Assembly (NCBI RefSeq): GCF_947495255.1
Contig: NZ_CANLYI010000009.1
Coordinates: 124,001-188,000, forward strand
Source of the DNA: an uncultured Winogradskyella sp.
GTDB lineage: Bacteria; Bacteroidota; Bacteroidia; Flavobacteriales; Flavobacteriaceae
Direction of reading: 5' to 3'
Length of the DNA stretch: 64,000 nucleotides
The notes beneath the pieces are model-generated. The model saw only the letters and a list, made by a program, of their open reading frames with translations, was not told the DNA's origin and ran no database searches. Below, piece after piece: positions 46,098 through 55,139 of the stretch; position 1 is the stretch's first letter, and every line of letters starts with the position of its first letter. Position numbers and translations under genes: made by a program.

Positions 46098-47993
46098 TTA
46101 TTTATGAATCCCAATGTTATGGGCTTGATATATAGTTTTTATTTCGTCAATTATATTTACATCATCAATGGTTGATGGCACATTATACTGTTGTTCATCT
46201 GCAATATTCCTTAACAATTTACGAAGAATTTTTCCACTTCTTGTCTTCGGTAATCGATTAACAACTAGGACATCTCTAAAGGAAGCTACTGCTCCAATTT
46301 CTTTACGAACATCTTGTATAATTTCTTTTTGAATGGTTTGATTATCTGAAGTTTCATAAGACTTTAAAACAACCAAACCTAAAGGCTTTTGTCCTTTTAT
46401 TTCGCAATGCACTCCAAATACTGCACATTCTGCAACGGCTTTATGGGAAGCAACAATCTCTTCCATTTCCGCTGTAGAAAGTCTGTGACCTGCTACGTTT
46501 ATAATATCGTCTACACGACCTGTAATAAAAACGTAACCATCTTCATCTTTGTAGCCACCATCTCCTGAAAAATAGTAACCAGGAAAACGATTTAAATACC
46601 CAGATTTAAAACGCTCTGGATTTCCCCAAAGATTACTTAAAGTACCTGGTGGTAATGGTAGTCTTACAGCAACATAACCTTCTACATTATCTTCAACAAT
46701 CTCACCTTCTTCATTTAAAATTTGAATATCATAGCCACAAACAGGAAAACCTGCAGAACCTGGTTTTACAGCTTGCAATCCTACGCCAACCATATTGGCT
46801 AACATTGGCCAACCACTTTCGGTTTGCCACCAATGGTCTATTACTGGTACGTTTAGTTTTTCTTCTGTCCAATTTAAAGTTGCAACATCACAACGTTCTC
46901 CCGCAAGAAATTGATATTTTAAACAAGACAAATCAAAACGCTTAATCATATGGCCTATTGGGTCTTCTTTTTTAATGGCTCTAATTGCAGTTGGCGCAGT
47001 AAACATCACCTTTACATTATGCTCGCTAATTACCCTCCAAAATGTAGATGCATCTGGCGTTCTTATTGGCTTGCCTTCAAACAAAATAGTTGTATTTCTA
47101 TTTAATAAGGGGCCATAGGCAATATAGCTATGTCCTACAACCCAACCAACATCACTTGCTGCCCAAAAGACATCGCCTTCATCTACACCATAAATATATT
47201 TCATAGAGAATTTTAAAGCTGTTGCATATCCTCCTGTATCTCTAATTATTCCTTTTGGTGTTCCTGTAGTTCCAGATGTATACAAAATATAAGAAGGGTG
47301 CGTTGACTCTATTGATAAAGCCTCAATTGATCGTGATTTTTCAACCAAAGTAGTATAATCTACATCGTAGCTTTTCTGCGGAATTTCAACCCCTAATTCC
47401 CTATCAAAAACAATAACATGTTCTGGTTTGTTTTTTGCTTTAATAATAGCCTCATCTACAAATGGTTTGTACGGAATAATACGTTCTATTTCAATTCCGT
47501 TAGATGCCGTAATAATCGCTTTGGGTTTGCAATCGTCAATACGTATTGCCAACTCATGTGGTGCAAAACCGCCAAAAACAACAGAATGTATAACACCTAT
47601 TCTTGCACAAGCGAGCATAGCATATAATGCCTGCGGAATCATTGGCATATAAACGATACAAGTATCTCCTTTTTTTAGTCCTAAATCTTGTAATCCACCA
47701 GCTAGTTTTGACACTTCATGATGTAAGTGATTAAATGTAATATGTTGTTTTGTATTGGTAACTGGAGAATCATATATAATTGCATTCTGTTCTCCAAACC
47801 CATCATTTATGTGCTTATCTATGCACAAATAACTTAAGTTAAGTTGCCCATCTGCAAACCACTGATTGTAGTTGAATTTATCCTTGGACATTATTTGTTT
47901 TGGTGCTTTAAACCATTCTAATTGATTGGTGTGGTTGCTCCAAAATTGCTCAGGATTATCAATACTATCAATATAAAAATTTTGGTATTCCAT
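46098..47993 (-). CDS. Acyl-CoA synthetase, propionyl/acetyl-CoA synthetase-like (PrpE/ACSS3 type)
   Basis: A 631-aa AMP-forming ligase, paralogous to the adjacent acs. YTSGTTGTPKG (A3), DHWWQTESGWP (A5) and PKTRSGKILRK (A10 Lys) are intact. The ESGWP variant and FLAGERCD segment are typical of the PrpE/ACSS3 branch, which prefers propionate. Having both enzymes in one operon suggests use of mixed short-chain fatty acids. It starts 2 bp after a small membrane-protein gene. Confidence 0.9.
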   Translation of the reverse strand: MEYQNFYIDSIDNPEQFWSNHTNQLEWFKAPKQIMSKDKFNYNQWFADGQLNLSYLCIDKHINDGFGEQNAIIYDSPVTNTKQHITFNHLHHEVSKLAGGLQDLGLKKGDTCIVYMPMIPQALYAMLACARIGVIHSVVFGGFAPHELAIRIDDCKPKAIITASNGIEIERIIPYKPFVDEAIIKAKNKPEHVIVFDRELGVEIPQKSYDVDYTTLVEKSRSIEALSIESTHPSYILYTSGTTGTPKGIIRDTGGYATALKFSMKYIYGVDEGDVFWAASDVGWVVGHSYIAYGPLLNRNTTILFEGKPIRTPDASTFWRVISEHNVKVMFTAPTAIRAIKKEDPIGHMIKRFDLSCLKYQFLAGERCDVATLNWTEEKLNVPVIDHWWQTESGWPMLANMVGVGLQAVKPGSAGFPVCGYDIQILNEEGEIVEDNVEGYVAVRLPLPPGTLSNLWGNPERFKSGYLNRFPGYYFSGDGGYKDEDGYVFITGRVDDIINVAGHRLSTAEMEEIVASHKAVAECAVFGVHCEIKGQKPLGLVVLKSYETSDNQTIQKEIIQDVRKEIGAVASFRDVLVVNRLPKTRSGKILRKLLRNIADEQQYNVPSTIDDVNIIDEIKTIYQAHNIGIHK

Positions 47994-47995
47994 GA

Positions 47996-48214
47996 CTATG
48001 CTTTATTAGAATTAAGCAAGCCAAACCAATTAGGGTTAAGCACTTTGAGCTTTACTAACGCCCAAATTATCACTACAAAACAAACACCCATTACTATAGA
48101 TAGTATAGGAGTTACGTCTGAAATATTTTCGAATTTAAATCTTAAATATAGCGTAGCTACAACATAGATACTAATTATAATATCTGACGCTAAAGGGTTT
48201 ATACGAAATTTCAT
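47996..48214 (-). CDS. Small two-TM membrane protein in the acetate operon
   Basis: A 72-aa protein with two predicted membrane helices (PLASDIIISIYVVATLYLRF and LSIVMGVCFVVIIWALVKLK) and a short polar tail. It lies 2 bp before the PrpE-like gene and is first after a promoter region containing the 19-bp shared motif. It could be an auxiliary membrane subunit. No family recognised. Confidence 0.65.
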   Translation of the reverse strand: MKFRINPLASDIIISIYVVATLYLRFKFENISDVTPILSIVMGVCFVVIIWALVKLKVLNPNWFGLLNSNKA

Positions 48215-48231
48215 GTCTTTAAACTTTTAAT

Positions 48232-48265
48232 TAAACTTAGTTTGTTTGCATACAAAACCAATTTA
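48232..48265 (-). promoter_or_regulatory. Promoter of the small-protein/acs unit overlapping the 19-bp shared motif
   Basis: On the minus strand, TTG (48259-48261), 19 bp, then TAAGTTTA (48232-48239) fits the Bacteroidota promoter with one mismatch. TGCATACAAAACCAATTTA (48247-48265, plus strand) covers the -33 box and half the spacer. Exactly the same 19 bases occur in inverse orientation upstream of the porin gene (55056-55074). Confidence 0.65.
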
Positions 48266-48288
48266 TTAAAAGACTTAAAAGACTATTT

Positions 48289-48654
48289 CTAAGTCACGAG
48301 TTCCAGTATTTCTGAAACTATTTTTTTTACCGAAAAAGGTTTTGTTAAATATTTATCTGCTCCAAGTTTTAAACCTTTTTCAATATCTGAAGCTTTATTT
48401 TTAGCAGTTAAAAAAACAACTTTGGTATTTTTTAAACTGTCTGTATTTTTAATATGTGTTAATGTCTGATAACCATCTACATTGGGCATCATAATATCTA
48501 ACAAAACTACGTTAGGAATATGATGTTTTAATATCTCTAAAGCCTCACTTCCATCTCTTGCAATAAACACTTCAAAATCTTGTTTTTTGAAGGTATATTC
48601 TAACGACATCACAATATTTGGTTCATCGTCAACAATTAAAATCTTCTTCTTCAT
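48289..48654 (-). CDS. Receiver-only response regulator
   Basis: 121 aa from MKKKILIVDDEP at 48654; upstream in-frame codons overlap the kinase gene and are not used. It is a complete CheY-like receiver: acidic pocket Asp9/Asp10, phospho-acceptor Asp53 (VLLDIMMP), Thr83 and Lys105. No output domain follows, unlike CrbR/CbrB, which carry DNA-binding domains. It is 16 bp downstream of the CrbS-like kinase and is certainly its partner, but must act by protein contact or phosphorelay. Confidence 0.88.
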   Translation of the reverse strand: MKKKILIVDDEPNIVMSLEYTFKKQDFEVFIARDGSEALEILKHHIPNVVLLDIMMPNVDGYQTLTHIKNTDSLKNTKVVFLTAKNKASDIEKGLKLGADKYLTKPFSVKKIVSEILELVT

Positions 48655-48670
48655 ACTTTCTGTGAACAAT

Positions 48671-51361
48671 TTACTTAAAAGGTATCGTAAAAACAAGCGT
48701 TGCGCCATTTTTAACGTCTTTTATTGCCCAAATTTTTCCTTTATGTTTTTCTACTATTTGTTTTGTTATTGCTAATCCCAATCCGCTACCTTGTGGTTTT
48801 CTAGTATTTTGGTCTTTAGACTGGTAAAATTTATCGAAAATAAATTCGTAATCCTCTTCAGGAATCCCTTTACCATTGTCTGTTACAGAGATTTCAATCT
48901 TTTCATTTCCTAATTTATAATCTACTATAATTTCTCCAGTTTTAGGACTACAAAACTTAATAGCATTAGACAGTAAATTGGTCAATACTTGAAGAATACG
49001 GTCTTCATCATAATTAGTACTAAAACAATGTGTATTCTTATTTATGATTTTCACCTCCTTTTTAGCTGCTATTTGGGAGATACTAGAAATCGCTTTAGCT
49101 ATCGTTTCTTGAATATCTCTGTATTGCAAATCTAAATGCAAACGACCCGTTTCTAGTTTTTCAAAATCTAAAATATTATGAATTAATCGTCCTAAACGAT
49201 CAGAATCTTGAAGGATGTTCTTTAAGAATTGCGCCTTAGTTTCCTTTGGCATATCATCATCTTCATCCATTAACAGTTCTGTAGCAGCACGTATTCCTGT
49301 TATTGGTGTTTTAAGTTCGTGCGCAACAGTATCTAAAAACTCGTCTTTTTGTCGGTCTTTGCTAATTAATTCTTCATTAGCATCTTTTAGTTTTGAAGAC
49401 AATTGAGACAACTCATTTGACTTTTCTAGAAGAACTTTATTACTGACAATGTTTTCTTTAGATTCTTCTAAAATCTTCAGCACTTCAACCAAACTAATTT
49501 GTTCTTCTTTTACAACACTAGCAATTAATATTTTTGCTGAAGCAGAACCTATATTTCCGGTTAATAGTTTTTCAGAAAAATTAATTAATCTGGCATCAGC
49601 TAATTGCGTGTCTTGTGGTAACTTATATTTAGTAAAAAATATTGTTAGTGCACGAGTAGCTCTTTTTTCGCCTAAAAAACGAACAAGTACACTTTTAATA
49701 TCAGATACAAAAGCTTCACCTTTCCAAACCAAGGCACTGTCTTGAAGGGTTGAAAAGTTTTTACTATCTACAAACATTTCAGCATAATTACGCTCTCTAT
49801 AATTTCCTTTAGAAATTAATGAAAACACTAAATAAGACATAACATTAAAGCTTATACTCCAGAAAAATGCATGTGCTGGAGGACTTAAAAAATCGATACC
49901 AAATAGCGCGTGAGGCTTTAAAGCCGAAATTCCTAATAAACCATATTGGGTAAAATCGTCTGTTCCTGTATAGGCTTGCAATGTAAATGGTAAAACTAAT
50001 GTATAGACTGCTATTAGAAAGCCTACTATAATCCCAATAATTGCAGCTCTTGAAGAACCACGATTCCAGTATAAACCAACAAAAAATGAAGGTGCTAGTT
50101 GCGCTATAATAACAAATGAAATTAACCCTATTGAATACAGCGATAGTTCTTTTGAAAACGAAACATAGAAAAAATACGCTGAAATTATAATGGTAAAAAT
50201 GGAAATACGACGAATATTTTTTATATATTTTGAATTTCGTTCTGGTTGGTTTTTAATGAATTTATCTAGAAAACCATATGGAATAATAAGGTTATTACTA
50301 ACCATTGTAGATAATGCTAATGTGGACACAATTACCATTGATATTACAGCTGAAAAACCACCAAGAAAAACTAGTGTGGCTAAAAAAGAATTACCATTTT
50401 CTAATGGCAATAATAGCGTATAATATTCTGCATTCTGAGTTGAACCAAAAGTGAGCTTTCCGGCCCAAGCTATAAAAATAACAAACAGATTAAATAACAG
50501 CAAATACAATGGAAACAACCAAATAGCTTTTTTTAAATGCTTTTCTCTATTGTTTTCTAAAACCGAAACTTGAAATTGTCTTGGTAGTAAAAAAATAGCC
50601 ATAAAAGATAAAGCAATCATAAAAAACCAATTAAAACCGTCTTCTACTCCACCTAGCGTTGTGAGTTCTTTAAAGTTTTCAGTAATTGAAATTTTATTAT
50701 AAATATCTGTTGTGCCATCGAATAAATAAAACGTGACATAAACTCCTATTGCTAAAAAGAATACTAGTTTTAAAACTGATTCAAAAGCCACAGTAGCAAT
50801 AATACCTTTATGTTTTTCGGAAGCATCTGTATTTTGAGTTCCAAAAAAGGTTGCAAAAATAGCTAGCAATAACGCAACGTAAAAGGTAGAATCATCAATT
50901 ACAGCAGTAGAAATATAACTTGTATCATCTGACATGATCTCAAAAGTTTCTGAGACTGCTTTTAGTTGTAGAGAAATGTATGGCAATGTTCCGAACAAAC
51001 ACACAATTGTAACTAAAGCTCCCAAAAATCTATTATTTCCGTAGCGTAAGGAAATAAAATCCGCTATAGAAGAAATTTTATGCTGCTTAGAAATTCTTAT
51101 AATTTTCCGTAATACTACAATCCACAAAGGCGCGGCTATCACTGGTCCCAAATAAATGGGTAGAAAGTTAATACCAGAATTTGCAGCAATCCCAACACTT
51201 CCATAATACGTCCAAGCAGAACAATAAACCGCTAATGATAATGTGTATACATATGGGTTATTTACCCACTTACTTTGTCGTTTTTTCTCTGCAACAAATG
51301 CTAAGAAAAATAACACCGCTAAATAGATTACTATGACAACTATTAATGTATAATTATTCAT
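48671..51361 (-). CDS. CrbS/CbrA-like sensor: Na+/solute symporter fused to histidine kinase
   Basis: An 896-aa membrane sensor. An SSS (SLC5) transporter domain with about 13 helices (1-520) contains AWTYYGSVGIA. A STAC-type linker follows (~545-635, GSASAKILIASVVKEE), then a coiled linker, HisKA with phospho-His681 (VAHELKTPITGI), and HATPase_c (~740-895; GLGLAITKQIVEKHKGKI). In Vibrio and Pseudomonas, CrbS controls acs in the acetate switch. Here it lies beside two synthetase genes and a symporter. The small gene upstream overlaps its start by 8 bp. Confidence 0.92.
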   Translation of the reverse strand: MNNYTLIVVIVIYLAVLFFLAFVAEKKRQSKWVNNPYVYTLSLAVYCSAWTYYGSVGIAANSGINFLPIYLGPVIAAPLWIVVLRKIIRISKQHKISSIADFISLRYGNNRFLGALVTIVCLFGTLPYISLQLKAVSETFEIMSDDTSYISTAVIDDSTFYVALLLAIFATFFGTQNTDASEKHKGIIATVAFESVLKLVFFLAIGVYVTFYLFDGTTDIYNKISITENFKELTTLGGVEDGFNWFFMIALSFMAIFLLPRQFQVSVLENNREKHLKKAIWLFPLYLLLFNLFVIFIAWAGKLTFGSTQNAEYYTLLLPLENGNSFLATLVFLGGFSAVISMVIVSTLALSTMVSNNLIIPYGFLDKFIKNQPERNSKYIKNIRRISIFTIIISAYFFYVSFSKELSLYSIGLISFVIIAQLAPSFFVGLYWNRGSSRAAIIGIIVGFLIAVYTLVLPFTLQAYTGTDDFTQYGLLGISALKPHALFGIDFLSPPAHAFFWSISFNVMSYLVFSLISKGNYRERNYAEMFVDSKNFSTLQDSALVWKGEAFVSDIKSVLVRFLGEKRATRALTIFFTKYKLPQDTQLADARLINFSEKLLTGNIGSASAKILIASVVKEEQISLVEVLKILEESKENIVSNKVLLEKSNELSQLSSKLKDANEELISKDRQKDEFLDTVAHELKTPITGIRAATELLMDEDDDMPKETKAQFLKNILQDSDRLGRLIHNILDFEKLETGRLHLDLQYRDIQETIAKAISSISQIAAKKEVKIINKNTHCFSTNYDEDRILQVLTNLLSNAIKFCSPKTGEIIVDYKLGNEKIEISVTDNGKGIPEEDYEFIFDKFYQSKDQNTRKPQGSGLGLAITKQIVEKHKGKIWAIKDVKNGATLVFTIPFK

Positions 51362-51548
51362 AGTGACGTTTTAAAACGATGTATGAAATTATGATGGACA
51401 AAAACCAGATAGAAAATATTGAAACGTACAAGGTTGGAACACCAAAAATGGCACCTTCATTATTAAAAATTAATACAAAAGGAATATTAAAAATTAAAAA
51501 CAAGGCTATAGACAAGACTACTAACTTTTGTTCGTGACGTTTTTTCAT
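51354..51548 (-). CDS. Small two-TM membrane protein coupled to the sensor kinase
   Basis: A 64-aa protein with a basic start (MKKRHEQK) and two hydrophobic helices (VVLSIALFLIFNIPFVLIF and YVSIFSIWFLSIIISYIVL). Its last 8 bp overlap the start of the CrbS-like gene, suggesting translational coupling. Its size and layout resemble small subunits of Na+/solute symporters, so it may be an accessory for the sensor's transporter domain. Confidence 0.7.
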   Translation of the reverse strand: MKKRHEQKLVVLSIALFLIFNIPFVLIFNNEGAIFGVPTLYVSIFSIWFLSIIISYIVLKRHYE

Positions 51549-51628
51549 GTGATACTAATAGCTCAAAGCAGTTTCAACTGTACTTAACCAGACAATATTT
51601 ATAAAATTAAGATTATTCTCCTAATATA

Positions 51629-51665
51629 AGAAATCAGCACTACATAAATGCAATGCTGATTTTCT
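51629..51665 (-). terminator. Terminator-like hairpin after the symporter-upstream small gene region
   Basis: AGAAATCAGCA (51629-51639) pairs with TGCTGATTTTCT (51654-51665, one bulge). It lies just 3' of the symporter stop on the minus strand and ahead of the kinase operon. It probably reduces read-through from the symporter to the sensor genes. Confidence 0.6.
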
Positions 51666-51715
51666 AACTAACAAAATTAAAATTATGTTCTAATTATTTT
51701 AATAAGAACAAGAAT

Positions 51716-53482
51716 TTAATGGTCTGAAGCTTCACCTGCTCCTGAAGGTATTCTTATACTCTCTACCATGTCTTGAACATTCTGTGGAGGCGCTGGTGTT
51801 AATCTCGAAACAACCATTGAAATTACAATATTTACACACATTGCAATGGTTCCAAATCCTTCTGGTGAAGTACCAAACCACCAATCTTCTTTTGTACCTC
51901 CTCCAAACATGTCTAGTTTAAATTTCATCATATAGAATAACATTAATACAATACCTACAACCATTCCTGAAATAGCACCTTGACTGTTCATACGCTTATC
52001 AAAAATTCCGAGAATAATAGCAGGAAAGAATGAGGCGGCCGCGAGACCAAATGCCAAGGCGACGACTGCGGCGACAAATCCTGGTGGATTAATACCAAAG
52101 TATCCTGCAATTAAAATTGCTACAAAAATTGAAATTCTTGCTGCAGTTAACTCATTTTTATCTGAGATGTCTGGCTTTAATTGTTTCTTAATTAAATCGT
52201 GAGAAATTGAAGTTGAGATTACTAAAAGTAAACCTGCTGCTGTAGATAAAGCTGCTGCTAAACCACCTGCTGCCACTAAAGCAATAACCCAATTTGGTAA
52301 ATTAGCAATCTCAGGATTTGCCAATACCATGATATCTCTATCTACATACAATTCATTTTTAGCAGCACTTGCATTAGAAATCATACGTTCACCATTAGCT
52401 CCTCTAGCATCTGTATATACCGGCTTTTTACCATCTAAAGCATTACCTGCCACATACTGTATTTTTCCATCTCCATTTTTATCAGACCAAGCAATTAAAC
52501 CTGTATTCTCCCAATTTTTAAACCAAACCGGAATTTCAGAATATTGCTGATTACTAACAGTTTCAATTAAGTTTGTTCTTGAGAACACTGCAATTGCAGG
52601 TGCTGTAGTATACAAAATTGCGATTAAAAACAAAGCATAGCCTGCAGATTTACGTGCATCTTTTACTTTGGGTACTGTAAAGAAACGCACAATTACGTGA
52701 GGTAACCCAGCGGTTCCTGTCATTAATGCTAAAGTAATTGCAAAAACATCCCAAGTAGATTTTGTTCCGCTTGTATATTCATTGAATCCTAATTCTGTAT
52801 GAAGCTTATCTAACTTATCGAGCAGAAATTCTCCACCTTCAACAGTTCCTCCCATTCCTATTTGAGGAATAATGTTCCCTGTCATTTGCATAGAGATAAA
52901 AAATGCAGGTACCATAAAAGCAAAGATTAAAACACAGTATTGTGCCACTTGTGTATATGTTATTCCTTTCATACCTCCTAATAACGCGAAGGTTAAAACC
53001 ACTGTCATTCCTATAACTACACCAATATTAATATCAACCTGTAAAAATTGAGAAAATACAATTCCTACACCTCTCATTTGACCAGCTACATAAGTAAATG
53101 ATACAATTAAGGCACAAATTACAGCAACTGTTCTTGCTGTGTTTGAGTAATATCTATCACCAATAAAATCAGGAACTGTGAATTTCCCAAACTTCCGTAA
53201 ATAAGGTGCCAAGAGCAATGCTAAGAGCACATATCCACCTGTCCAACCCATCAAATAAACAGAACCATCATAACCTGCGAAGGAAATAATACCTGCCATA
53301 CTAATAAAGGAAGCCGCACTCATCCAATCGGCTGCAGTTGCCATACCATTAGCTAAAGGAGAAACACCTCCTCCTGCAACATAAAATTCTTTAGTTGAGC
53401 CAGCTCTAGCCCAAATTGCTATTCCGAAATATAGGGCAAATGTAACCCCTACTAATAACCAAGTCCACGTTTGTACACTCAT
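51716..53482 (-). CDS. Sodium:solute symporter, VC_2705 subfamily (probable acetate/monocarboxylate uptake)
   Basis: A 588-aa SSS-family transporter with about 13 helices. The region around VSPLANGMATAADWMSAASFI is the Na+/substrate-binding start shared with ActP. GLPHVIVRFFTVPKVKDARKS is the SSS signature. A large external loop (~300-395) contains a calcium-binding-like DKNGDGKI (334-341). It starts 29 bp after a DUF4212 gene, the usual small subunit. The neighbourhood (acs, CrbS, aceBA) points to acetate. Confidence 0.9.
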   Translation of the reverse strand: MSVQTWTWLLVGVTFALYFGIAIWARAGSTKEFYVAGGGVSPLANGMATAADWMSAASFISMAGIISFAGYDGSVYLMGWTGGYVLLALLLAPYLRKFGKFTVPDFIGDRYYSNTARTVAVICALIVSFTYVAGQMRGVGIVFSQFLQVDINIGVVIGMTVVLTFALLGGMKGITYTQVAQYCVLIFAFMVPAFFISMQMTGNIIPQIGMGGTVEGGEFLLDKLDKLHTELGFNEYTSGTKSTWDVFAITLALMTGTAGLPHVIVRFFTVPKVKDARKSAGYALFLIAILYTTAPAIAVFSRTNLIETVSNQQYSEIPVWFKNWENTGLIAWSDKNGDGKIQYVAGNALDGKKPVYTDARGANGERMISNASAAKNELYVDRDIMVLANPEIANLPNWVIALVAAGGLAAALSTAAGLLLVISTSISHDLIKKQLKPDISDKNELTAARISIFVAILIAGYFGINPPGFVAAVVALAFGLAAASFFPAIILGIFDKRMNSQGAISGMVVGIVLMLFYMMKFKLDMFGGGTKEDWWFGTSPEGFGTIAMCVNIVISMVVSRLTPAPPQNVQDMVESIRIPSGAGEASDH

Positions 53483-53511
53483 AATTTATATATTTTTAGT
53501 TTAGTTAAGGA

Positions 53512-53772
53512 TTACTCGTCGTAACCGTATTTTTTATCTAGTTTGTTCATTAATCTAACATACACGAAAATCAGAATCACAAATACATATATTGATCCTT
53601 GTTGTGCAAACCAAAAACCCAGTTTAAAACCACCAAGTTTAAATTCATTTAATGCTTCTCTAAATAATATGCCACACCCAAATGAAACCACAAACCATAT
53701 AGTCAGTAGAATCGCTAAGTACTTTATATTTTCTTTCCAGTACGCTGTTGCGTTTTTTTGTTTTTCACTCAT
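53512..53772 (-). CDS. DUF4212 small symporter subunit
   Basis: An 86-aa protein with two membrane helices. YWKENIKYLAILLTIWFVVSFG and GFKLGFWFAQQGSIYVFVIL are the two conserved blocks of DUF4212. It is found directly upstream of VC_2705-type symporters in many bacteria and is presumed to be part of the transporter. It sits 12 bp after the porin gene and 29 bp before the large subunit. Confidence 0.92.
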   Translation of the reverse strand: MSEKQKNATAYWKENIKYLAILLTIWFVVSFGCGILFREALNEFKLGGFKLGFWFAQQGSIYVFVILIFVYVRLMNKLDKKYGYDE

Positions 53773-53784
53773 AGTTTTTAGTTT

Positions 53785-55032
53785 TTATAGATAAATCATT
53801 GCTTGAAGCGAAATAGTATTTGCGTCTAAAGCACCAAACTGTTGATTTTTATATTCTAAAGTTAATTTTGAATTGTGCCCACTCATATAAGCATTTACTC
53901 CTATTCCTAGTGTTGATCGATCATCACTTACAGCATCATAGCTATGTGTACCATAACTTACGTAAGGCTGGTACCTCGTTTTGGCAGCATCTCCATTAAA
54001 AACATAACCAACATGACCATATATCATACTTCCTGTTCCGTAAGCACTGTAGAGATAGTTCTTTCCGTAATCACTATTTTGATATACTGCGTATGCTGTT
54101 ATTGCACTTCCATTCTCTCCTATTGGTGAATCATAAAAAGCATCTACTGCAAAAATGGATACATCTTCACCTTCTAAATTAGGTGTTAAAGCAGAACCTG
54201 TATCTACAACAGAACCTTTAGGGTGCATAAAAAAACCTGCACCAACATTAAAGACTTTTTTTCCACCTAAATACGTACCAACTTTATAAGGTAAAAAGTT
54301 AGACTCTTGATCAAGGAAATGATAATCAAAATAACCAGCGTACGTTTTACCTGCGTCTTTAGACCCAAGATTTAAACGACCATTATAAACAGCATCTCCA
54401 CCAGCAACCGCAGTTCTAGAATCTAAAGAAGAAGAAGAAGCATCGTTTATTGCTAAACGATATTGTAGTTTATCAAATTTACCTTTTAAGAAGACACCTA
54501 AATGACGCGCAAACTGATCAGACAAACCTATTGTTGCCCAAGATTGACGGTTATTATCTAAGGTCATCATGTTTAAGGTACTTTGATTGTTTAGCCTTGA
54601 GATACCATTAAAATAATGTAAACCTCCACCAATAGTGTGATCTTTACCCAAATTGTACTGTGCCCAAACATCGTGAAAAAAGAGCTGAGAGCCATCTCCT
54701 TTACCTGTAGGACTTAACGTTGTACTTGTTAAGCTATTTAACCCAAAATGTGTTAAAATTAAAAAGTTCTTGTTGATTTGTGCAAACATTAAAACTCTTG
54801 CACGACGTAAATTGAAGTTTAATTTACTGTTTTTATTTCCGTTAGAATCGAATGAATCATCGGTATTGTAATTAGCCTGAACCTGTGCCCAAGAAATAAG
54901 ACGAAGATATTTAGAGCCATCTTCGTTAAATTTAAACTTAAGTCCACCAGTGTAGTCTGGAGAGCCTTGAGCCTTTAATAATTGAATGGACACTAATAAG
55001 AGTCCAATCAATAATAAGTGTAGTTTTCTCAT
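53785..55032 (-). CDS. Outer-membrane porin-like beta-barrel protein of the acetate operon
   Basis: A 415-aa protein with a Sec signal (ending LLKAQG). The N-terminal segment LRLISWAQVQANYN and FNLRRARVLMFAQI is typical of phosphate-selective porin/OprP-like proteins of Bacteroidota. Alternating amphipathic strands end in LQAMIYL. It leads the transcript porin - DUF4212 - symporter, so it probably lets small organic acids through the outer membrane. The shared 19-bp motif lies 24 bp before its start. Confidence 0.8.
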   Translation of the reverse strand: MRKLHLLLIGLLLVSIQLLKAQGSPDYTGGLKFKFNEDGSKYLRLISWAQVQANYNTDDSFDSNGNKNSKLNFNLRRARVLMFAQINKNFLILTHFGLNSLTSTTLSPTGKGDGSQLFFHDVWAQYNLGKDHTIGGGLHYFNGISRLNNQSTLNMMTLDNNRQSWATIGLSDQFARHLGVFLKGKFDKLQYRLAINDASSSSLDSRTAVAGGDAVYNGRLNLGSKDAGKTYAGYFDYHFLDQESNFLPYKVGTYLGGKKVFNVGAGFFMHPKGSVVDTGSALTPNLEGEDVSIFAVDAFYDSPIGENGSAITAYAVYQNSDYGKNYLYSAYGTGSMIYGHVGYVFNGDAAKTRYQPYVSYGTHSYDAVSDDRSTLGIGVNAYMSGHNSKLTLEYKNQQFGALDANTISLQAMIYL

Positions 55033-55055
55033 TGTTTAAAAAATTAGTTAGTTAT

Positions 55056-55074
55056 TAAATTGGTTTTGTATGCA
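55056..55074 (-). promoter_or_regulatory. Second copy of the 19-bp shared motif, upstream of the porin gene
   Basis: The plus strand reads TAAATTGGTTTTGTATGCA, the exact reverse complement of 48247-48265. It lies between the porin start and the InsA-like gene. A dyad-like core (TTTGCATACAAA in copy 1) suggests binding of a dimeric regulator. I found no further copies by eye. Confidence 0.7.
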
Positions 55075-55139
55075 CCACTAAATTCTATAAAACAATCAGT
55101 TAAAATAAACTTAATATATTTTTTTGTTAATTTACTATA

